32,954 nucleotides of DNA from NCBI GenBank assembly GCA_025458035.1, contig JALOTH010000012.1:1-32954 (forward strand). The letters run 5' to 3'. The notes under the pieces are model-generated. The model was not told the DNA's origin. It saw only the letters and a program-made list of their open reading frames with translations, and ran no database searches. A program made the position numbers and the translations under genes. Positions 26,965-32,954 of this stretch are shown here, in pieces. This DNA comes from Rhodospirillales bacterium (GTDB lineage Bacteria; Pseudomonadota; Alphaproteobacteria; Rhodospirillales; Defluviicoccaceae). Each line of letters opens with the position of its first letter. The stretch's first letter is position 1.

Positions 26965-28697
26965 CCGTCATCCGCCAAGGTCAACCTGCCCGGCGGACGG
27001 GAGCAGTCATCGCCGCCTTCGCCATCGCGGCGCTCCTCGCGCTCGGCCTCTGGTGGGTGCTGTCGCGCCCCGTGACTGTCGTCGAAGCGCCGTCAGCGCG
27101 GCTGCCTTGCCTGTCCTATGCGCCCTACCGCGACGGGCAGACGCCGTTCGACGGGAACCTCGTCGTGCCGAGGGCGCAGATTGAGGAGGATCTCCGCATC
27201 CTCGCCGCCCACACCTCGTGCGTTCGCACCTATTCCGTCGATCAAGGTCTCGATGTTGTTCCCGAGATTGCCGAGACGCTCGGACTGAAGGTCCTGCTCG
27301 GCGCGTGGGTCGGGCGGGAGACGGCAAAGAACGAGGTGGAACTGGCGCGCGCCATCACCCTCGCCAATCGCCACCCGGAGACCATTCGCGCAGTGATCGT
27401 CGGCAATGAGGTCCTGCTGCGCCGCGAGCAGCCGCCCGATCGCCTCGCCGCGCTGATCGCCGATGTCAGGGCGAGGGTGCCGGTGCCGGTCACCTATGCC
27501 GACGTCTGGGAGTTCTGGCTCAAGCATCCCGAGATTGCCGCCACCGTCGATTTCATCACCGTGCACATGCTGCCCTACTGGGAGGACGAGCCGATCGCCG
27601 TCGATCGCGCCATCGTCCACGTGCTGGCGATTTGGGACGAGGTGGCGCGCGCCTTTCCCGGCCGGACGATCTTCATCGGCGAGGCAGGCTGGCCCAGCGC
27701 CGGGCGGATGCGCGAGGGCGCACGTCCCGGCATCGTCGAGCAGGCCACCTTCGTCCGCGGCCTGCTCGCGGCGGCGGCGGAGCGGGGTATCGACCTCAAC
27801 CTGATCGAAGCCTTTGACCAGCCATGGAAGCGGAAAATGGAGGGCACGGTCGGCGGCCACTGGGGCCTGTTCGATGCCGCTCGGCTAACAAAATTCGCGA
27901 TGACCGGTCCCGTTGACGGCAATCCCCGTTGGCGGTTGCAAGCCGCAGCGGCGGTGACACTGGCACTGATCCCCATGGTGTTCCTCATCAGATGCTGCCC
28001 GCCAATGGCTTTCATCGCCGCACTCGCCGTCGCCGCGGCCGCGCAATTGGCATCTGCCGCAATCGTCGTCGCGATGGTGGAAAGCTTCGACGCCAGTTTA
28101 ACCCTCGTGGACTGGCTGGTGGCGAAGATCCGCGTCGTCGTCAGCCTGGCCGCGTTCGCACTGGTCGCCTATGCCGTGCTCTCGCCGTCAAGACCGGCGG
28201 CGGTGCCAAGCGCGGTATTGCTGGCGGCGATGGCGGGGCGCCAGTTGCCGCAGGTGTCGTCCGTTGCCGCGTTCGCCCTCGGCGCGGTGCGGCTGATCAC
28301 CCTCATCGCCGTGGCGGCGACGACGCTGGCGCTGCTGTTCGATCCGCGCTACCGGGATTTCCCGGTCGCGGCCTTCCTCGTCCCGGCGCTGGCTTTCCTG
28401 CTTCTCGCGGTGCTGCGGCCCGCACCAGCCGGTGACGATGCCCGCGAGGATGTGCTGCTGGCCGGGGTGCTGGCCATCGGCGGCATCGCCCTCATCGTCC
28501 GCGAGGGCATTGATAACATCCAGGCTGTCGCATTCAGCGGCATCGCCGTGGCGCTGGCGATCGCCGTCGGACTGGATCAGCGCGCCCGCTGGTCAGCCGG
28601 GGGTGCCGATGATGGTAAAGGCAGGGCGGCGGCGGGGAGTCTGAGCGCCCGCAGCAGCGACAGCAGCACCGCTACCGACCCCGCTCCCGCGCCATAA
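26961..28697 (+). CDS. Membrane-anchored glycoside hydrolase family 17-like protein (beta-1,3-glucan related) with C-terminal TM region
   Basis: LSYAPYRDGQTPF...CVRTYSVDQGLDVVPEIAETLGLKVLLGAWVGRE...IRAVIVGNEVLLR (acid/base NE) and IFIGEAGWPSAGRMREGA (nucleophile E), followed by hydrophobic segments. GTG 26961 overlaps the preceding stop (GTGA). Confidence 0.88.
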   Translation: MTVIRQGQPARRTGAVIAAFAIAALLALGLWWVLSRPVTVVEAPSARLPCLSYAPYRDGQTPFDGNLVVPRAQIEEDLRILAAHTSCVRTYSVDQGLDVVPEIAETLGLKVLLGAWVGRETAKNEVELARAITLANRHPETIRAVIVGNEVLLRREQPPDRLAALIADVRARVPVPVTYADVWEFWLKHPEIAATVDFITVHMLPYWEDEPIAVDRAIVHVLAIWDEVARAFPGRTIFIGEAGWPSAGRMREGARPGIVEQATFVRGLLAAAAERGIDLNLIEAFDQPWKRKMEGTVGGHWGLFDAARLTKFAMTGPVDGNPRWRLQAAAAVTLALIPMVFLIRCCPPMAFIAALAVAAAAQLASAAIVVAMVESFDASLTLVDWLVAKIRVVVSLAAFALVAYAVLSPSRPAAVPSAVLLAAMAGRQLPQVSSVAAFALGAVRLITLIAVAATTLALLFDPRYRDFPVAAFLVPALAFLLLAVLRPAPAGDDAREDVLLAGVLAIGGIALIVREGIDNIQAVAFSGIAVALAIAVGLDQRARWSAGGADDGKGRAAAGSLSARSSDSSTATDPAPAP

Positions 28698-29002
28698 AGG
28701 AACAAGGCAGCAGCGCCGAGCCCGGCGGCGATGAGCGCCGTTCTTCGCCCGGCGCCGAGGAGCGCCAGCAACGCCACCGCCAGCGCTACCCCGCCAAGGG
28801 CACCCCACTGCAGGGCCATGATCAGGATCCGGCGTGGCGGGCACCAGAACGGCGGATCGGCGACCTGACACGCCCAGCCCAGCGAAGCGGGCTCGATCAG
28901 GCCATAACGCACGGCGGCGCCGGCGGCAAGGCCGGCCATCGCCGCGATGATGGCTCGGGTCAGGAGGCTCGCCGACGAGGTGGGCGCGGCCGTCGCCATC
29001 AC
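28577..29002 (-). CDS. Small hydrophobic membrane protein of unknown function
   Basis: MMATAAPTSSASLLTRAIIAAMAGLAAGAAVRYGLIEP...CPPRRILIMALQWGALGGVALAVALLALLG...; GTG start overlaps the stop of the flgE-like gene (GTGA); 3' end overlaps the GH17 gene antisense. Confidence 0.6.
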   Translation of the reverse strand: MMATAAPTSSASLLTRAIIAAMAGLAAGAAVRYGLIEPASLGWACQVADPPFWCPPRRILIMALQWGALGGVALAVALLALLGAGRRTALIAAGLGAAALFLYGAGAGSVAVLLSLLRALRLPAAALPLPSSAPPADQRAR

Positions 29003-30288
29003 ACCCGCTTCAGATCGCGCGCGACCTGGGACATTTCGTCGACGGTGCGGAACGCCTGCGCCGCCGAGTTGTAGGCGTGCTGAACGAGAATCATGCGGCT
29101 GAACTCTTCGGCCAGATCGACATTCGATTGCTCGATGGCGCCACCGACGACCGATCCGCGGGCGCCATCGCCGGCAGCACCAAGCGCCGGAGACCCCGAC
29201 AGCTCGGTTGCCGCATACACCGTGCCGGACAGCGGAGCAAGCCCGTCCGGGTTGATGAAATCGGCGATCGCCAGCTGGAACAACGGCGAAGCGCGTCCGT
29301 TGTCGAAAGTGCCGACGACGCGGCCCAGACGGTCGAAGGCGATGGACTGCAAGGCGCCGGGTCCGTATCCGTCTTGCGCGAATGAGAGGCTGCTGCCGTT
29401 GCCGGACTGACGGACACCGGCCAAGTCGACCTGGAACGTGCTCGCTGGCCCGCTCGGCGGCGTCAGCGTTACTGTCAGCACGGCGGGGGGAAGCGGTTGC
29501 CCCAGCCCGTCAAACGCCAGCACCGGCGGCTGGCCGGGCGCGGCCGTGGGCGTGAGCGATACGGTTGCACCGGCGCCGGCGTCGATCGCCACCGACCATT
29601 CAGTCGCCGTCTGACGGGACAAAGTCAGCGACAACGGCTGTGTCCGGCTCGACCCGTCGTACACCTGCAGACCGAGGGCAACCTCGCTGCCGATGGCAGC
29701 GGTCGCCGGCACGTCACCGCTAACCCGCACCGTGGTCGTCGTTCGGCCCGGATCGGCGAGGCTGCCAAAGTCGACGGTGATCGGCGCCGGTGCCGCGGTG
29801 GTCGCTGCTGTTCCCGTTGCGTCGACCGGCCAGCCGAGTACGGCATAGCCATTTTGATCAACGAGCGTGCCGCCACTCTGACCCGGCGCTGCCGGCAGCA
29901 GTCCAAAGTGACCGGCGCGCCCGTAAACCAAATCCGTTGGCTTCGCCGGGTCGGCTGCGAGGACGAAGAAGCCCTTGCCGGCGATCGCGGCGTCGAGGGC
30001 GTTACCGGTGGGGATGATGCTGCCCGCCTCAGCAATGCGATGGCGTTCGATGGCGACAACGCCGCCGAGATCGGATTGCGCGTTGCGCGGCGCCGCTTCG
30101 CCGGCGGCGCCGGGAGCGCTCGCCACGGTTCGGCTCATCAGCGTCGCGAATGAGACTTCGGCCCGCTTGTAGCCATCGGTGGTGGCATTGGCGATATTGG
30201 CGCTGATCGCGGCGAGCGCCGCCCCCTGCCCATAGAGGCCGCTGGCACTGGGCTGAAACCAGGGTGATCCGACCATGCTTCGCTCCAT
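28999..30288 (-). CDS. flgE: Flagellar hook protein, FlgE-like (hook-basal body family)
   Basis: ASGLYGQGAALAAISANIANATTDGYKRAEVSFATL...SLSFAQDGYGPGALQSIAFDRLGRVVGTFDNGRASPLFQLAIADFINPDGL...GAIEQSNVDLAEEFSRMILVQHAYNSAAQAFRTVDEM. Start at 30288 or 30276; the ORF extension to 30681 is unlikely. Confidence 0.9.
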   Translation of the reverse strand: MERSMVGSPWFQPSASGLYGQGAALAAISANIANATTDGYKRAEVSFATLMSRTVASAPGAAGEAAPRNAQSDLGGVVAIERHRIAEAGSIIPTGNALDAAIAGKGFFVLAADPAKPTDLVYGRAGHFGLLPAAPGQSGGTLVDQNGYAVLGWPVDATGTAATTAAPAPITVDFGSLADPGRTTTTVRVSGDVPATAAIGSEVALGLQVYDGSSRTQPLSLTLSRQTATEWSVAIDAGAGATVSLTPTAAPGQPPVLAFDGLGQPLPPAVLTVTLTPPSGPASTFQVDLAGVRQSGNGSSLSFAQDGYGPGALQSIAFDRLGRVVGTFDNGRASPLFQLAIADFINPDGLAPLSGTVYAATELSGSPALGAAGDGARGSVVGGAIEQSNVDLAEEFSRMILVQHAYNSAAQAFRTVDEMSQVARDLKRV

Positions 30289-30445
30289 CGCGAGCTGTGA
30301 CGGCGACAATCCGCCGCGTTGCCAGCCGTTGTGAGCAAGATCCGGGCCTGCCGCGGAAAAAGCCATAAGCTCCAGTGATTTGAAGAAACTGGCGCGAGCC
30401 AAGCGGGTTTCATCGACGCCAGCGGCACAGTAGCGAGCGGTGCGT

Positions 30446-30460
30446 CGGCAAAAGATGCCG
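30446..30460. repeat. Palindrome CGGCA-AAAGA-TGCCG upstream of fliX (possible ftr-like/FlbD-type element)
   Basis: Perfect 5-bp arms between the divergent flgE and fliX genes; shares CGGCAAA with 22141-22153 (CGGCAAATTACCG) near flgI. Confidence 0.45.
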
Positions 30461-30562
30461 GGTAGAGACTGCCGCTTGGGGACGGGCCTTAACGGCGGCT
30501 TTACCACCGCCCGCGCAGCATGGTGGCGATCCTTAGTGACCGCGTGGACAAGGCTGCCCGCC

Positions 30563-30997
30563 ATGATCAGCACCGCCGGAATTGACGGCAACAGATCCCT
30601 CGACCGCTCGCGCCGCACCAAGGAGCGGGCAGGGGCGGGCGCGGACTTCGCCCAGCTTCTTGGTGGCGAGGGCGAGAGCATGGTTGCTGCCGCCGGTGCC
30701 AGTACCGTTGCCGGCCTCGCCGGCCTCGATGCCCTGCTCGGTCTTCAGGAGGTCACCGGCGACGATGGCGAGCCGCGGCGGGCGGCCTGCCGCTACGGCA
30801 CCGAACTTCTGGACGGGCTGGAGGGGCTACGCCGTCAGGTCTTGGGCGGCGCCGTAGCGGTGGACGACCTTACCGCGCTCGCTCAAACCCTTCGCGCGCG
30901 TCATCGGCGGAGTGGTGACGATGCGCTAGAGGCGGTCATCGCCGATATCGAGCTGCGCGTCGAGGTCGAAATCGCCAAACTTCACGCGGGGCGCTGA
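30563..30997 (+). CDS. fliX: Flagellar assembly regulator FliX
   Basis: MISTAGIDGNRSLDRSRRTKERAGAGADFAQLL...ALLGLQEV...ACRYGTELLDGLEGLRRQVLGGAVAVDDLTALAQTL...VIADIELRVEVEIAKL. Confidence 0.88.
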   Translation: MISTAGIDGNRSLDRSRRTKERAGAGADFAQLLGGEGESMVAAAGASTVAGLAGLDALLGLQEVTGDDGEPRRAACRYGTELLDGLEGLRRQVLGGAVAVDDLTALAQTLRARHRRSGDDALEAVIADIELRVEVEIAKLHAGR

Positions 30998-31077
30998 ACG
31001 CCCAAGCCGGACCTTCGGCGGACAGGATTTACCAACAGTATCAGCCCTTTGCCGTTTACCGCTGAAGCGCTTTCCGC

Positions 31078-31106
31078 TTGCGATGACAAGATCGCGCCCA
31101 TATAGT
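31078..31106 (+). promoter_or_regulatory. Sigma70-like promoter for dksA
   Basis: TTGCGA (31078-31083), 17-bp spacer, TATAGT (31101-31106); 36 bp upstream of the dksA ATG. Confidence 0.55.
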
Positions 31107-31142
31107 GCGCGCCAATAATGGGGATGCCATCACGTCAAACGG

Positions 31143-31565
31143 ATGACCATGCAGGTGAGGATTCCACCCGGATACTGCCCGTCCGAGGACGAGCCGTTCA
31201 TGAATCCGGTGATGCGCGAGTACTTCCGCCGCAAGCTGCTGGCATGGCGGGAGGAGTTGCAGTCGGAAGCGGCAGAAACCCTGTCCTCGTTGCAGGAGAC
31301 CGGTGTCGCCGAGCCTGACATCGCGGACCGGGCAACGGCCGAAGCCAATCGGGCGCTCGAGCTTCGCACTCGCGATCGGGCGCGGAAACTGATTGGCAAG
31401 ATCGACGAGGCATTACAGCGGATCGAGGACGGCACCTATGGCCTGTGCGAGGAAACGCATGAGCCGATCGCCATCTCCCGGCTGGAGGCGCGCCCCATCG
31501 CTACCCTCAGCGTCGAGGCACAGGAGCGTCACGAGCGGATGGAAAAGACCCACCGCGAAATGTGA
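31143..31565 (+). CDS. dksA: RNA polymerase-binding protein DksA (single-Cys zinc-finger variant)
   Basis: PPGYCPSEDEPFMNPVMREYFRRKLLAWREEL...DRATAEANRALELRTRDRARKLIGKIDEALQRIEDGTYGLCEETHEPIAISRLEARPIATLSVEAQERHERMEK. Confidence 0.96.
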   Translation: MTMQVRIPPGYCPSEDEPFMNPVMREYFRRKLLAWREELQSEAAETLSSLQETGVAEPDIADRATAEANRALELRTRDRARKLIGKIDEALQRIEDGTYGLCEETHEPIAISRLEARPIATLSVEAQERHERMEKTHREM

Positions 31566-31655
31566 ATCGCTCGCGGCTGGGCCGGCGGCGTCCGATGGAT
31601 GCCGGGTTGTGTCTGCTCAAGCCGCAGCTTGTCGCGTCCGCAGGATCACGTTCGC

Positions 31656-32954
31656 ATGACCAAGGCGCGAAATGCCGAAGGCCGGCCGCCGGCGCATCCG
31701 AAGGCATCGCCCGCCGCCGCCGCGGCAATGTTGCAGGCCGCGGTCACCCGCCATCGCGCCGGCGCCCTGGATGAAGCGGCCGCCCTGTACGCCCGCCTGC
31801 TTGCCGTCAATCCCAATGACGCCAACGCTCTCCACCTTTCCGGCGTCGTCGCCCATCAGCGCGGCGATCATATGGCGGCGCTGCCGCCGATCCGCCGGGC
31901 GATCGCGCTCGACCCGCGCCAGCACGCCTTCCACAATGCCTTGGGTGTCGTCCTGCTGGCCTTGAAACGCCCGGATGACGCGGCGAAGGCGTTTCAGCGG
32001 GCGTTGCAGCTCGCTCCCGATTTCGCCGAAGCCCACAACAATCTCGGCAACGCGCTGCAAGCAAAGGGTCAGCCGGGTGCCGCCTGCGAGGCCTATGACC
32101 GCGCCATCGCCATCCGCCCCGCTTACGCGGAGGCCCACTCCAACCGCAGCGTTGCGCTGCGTGCCCTCGGCCGGCTTCGCGAGGCGGAGGAAGCGGCCCG
32201 CGCCGCCATTGGTCACAATCCCCGCTATGCCTCCGCCTTCGCCAACCTCGGCCTGATTCTGCAGGACCAGGCGCGATACGAGGAGGCGCTGGCCTGCACC
32301 GAGGCGGCACTCGCCATGGCGCCGGATCATGCCGAAGCACACTGCAACCGGGCCGTTCAGCTGTTGCAGCTGGGGCGGTTCAGCGAGGGCTGGTCCGAAT
32401 ACGAGTGGCGGTGGCAGACCGGCGGCTTTACCACGCCGAACCGCGACTTTGCCGAGCCGTCATGGAACGGCGCGCCGCTGGGCGGGCAGACGATCCTCCT
32501 GCATGCCGAGCAGGGCATGGGGTCGGCCATCCAATTTGTTCGCTACGTGCCGATGGTCACGGCACGTGGCGGCAGGGTCATCCTCGAGTGCCAGCGGCCG
32601 CTACACCGCCTGTTTTCCCATGGCCAAGCCTTCTCCGGCAGCGGTGGCGCGGCGGCGGCGGTCATCGCCAAGGGTCACCCCTTGCCCCGCCGCGACGTTC
32701 AGCTGCCATTGATGAGCCTGCCCGCCCGTATGGGAACAACCCTGGAGACGATTCCGAGCAAGGTGCCTTACCTATTCGCCGATGAGGACGCGAGCGAGCG
32801 CTGGCGACGGCGCTTCGAACACTTGGTACGCCCGCGCGTCGGCCTCGTTTGGGCCGGCAACCCTCATCACAAGAACGATCGCAACCGCTCGCTTCCGGCA
32901 ACGGCACTGAAACCGCTGGTCGCCGGCGGCCGCGGCAGTTTCATCAGCCTGCAG
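31656..32954 (+). CDS. Tetratricopeptide-repeat protein, probable TPR-glycosyltransferase-like (runs off the right edge)
   Basis: Manual translation from ATG 31656: several TPRs (e.g. AFHNALGVVLLALKRPDDAAKAFQRALQLAPDFAEAHNNLGNALQAKGQPGAACEAYDRAIAIRPAYAEAHSNRSVALRALG), then FSEGWSEYEWRWQTGGF...LGGQTILLHAEQGMGSAIQFVRYVPMV...PRVGLVWAGNPHHKNDRNRSL. The frame is open to the window end, so it is not in the ORF track. Confidence 0.9.
   Translation, partial: MTKARNAEGRPPAHPKASPAAAAAMLQAAVTRHRAGALDEAAALYARLLAVNPNDANALHLSGVVAHQRGDHMAALPPIRRAIALDPRQHAFHNALGVVLLALKRPDDAAKAFQRALQLAPDFAEAHNNLGNALQAKGQPGAACEAYDRAIAIRPAYAEAHSNRSVALRALGRLREAEEAARAAIGHNPRYASAFANLGLILQDQARYEEALACTEAALAMAPDHAEAHCNRAVQLLQLGRFSEGWSEYEWRWQTGGFTTPNRDFAEPSWNGAPLGGQTILLHAEQGMGSAIQFVRYVPMVTARGGRVILECQRPLHRLFSHGQAFSGSGGAAAAVIAKGHPLPRRDVQLPLMSLPARMGTTLETIPSKVPYLFADEDASERWRRRFEHLVRPRVGLVWAGNPHHKNDRNRSLPATALKPLVAGGRGSFISLQ

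Noticed and set aside
30289-30681. N-terminal extension of the flgE-like ORF
   Set aside because: Not hook-like, overlaps the divergent fliX start and probable promoter region; the hook motif begins just after 30276/30288.
30998-31020. GGGCGCTGAACGCCC-type hairpin after fliX as an intrinsic terminator
   Set aside because: Short stem and no following T-run; could not be supported.
1-32954. CRISPR arrays, tRNA/rRNA genes, transposases, integrases or phage modules
   Set aside because: None seen by eye: no regularly spaced repeats, no tRNA-like cloverleaf I could support, and no mobile-element protein motifs in the ORF list.

Overview
The window is a GC-rich, alphaproteobacterial-type chromosomal region that appears to span the replication origin neighbourhood. 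On the left, mostly on the minus strand, is the classic origin-proximal set parB(partial)-parA-rsmG-mnmG-mnmE-(2Fe-2S ferredoxin)-DUF6489, then rho-hemJ-hemH-hemE. Three plus-strand housekeeping genes (DUF255 thioredoxin-like protein, MGMT/Ogt, quinone oxidoreductase) lie between the two groups. Two parS-like palindromes sit at 2313-2328 and 4213-4228. The hemE/ppsR-like intergenic gap (14053-14490) carries a cluster of DnaA-box-like 9-mers and is a good oriC candidate. Right of it lie an N-terminally reduced DUF299/PpsR-like gene, a maf-family gene and aroE, followed by a minus-strand flagellar operon (flgI-flgJ/cheL-flgN-like-flgK-flgL) with a sigma54-like promoter. Next comes a five-gene, stop/start-overlapping plus-strand operon: pqiA-pqiB-pqiC-AI-2E/PerM-family permease-membrane-anchored GH17. 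The right end holds a small membrane protein, a flgE-like hook gene, fliX, dksA and a partial TPR protein. I see no CRISPR array, tRNA, rRNA, transposase or phage gene. Most of the region is ordinary core genome. The items most worth a second look are the candidate origin with its parS sites, the truncated PpsR-like protein, and the PqiABC-permease-GH17 operon.
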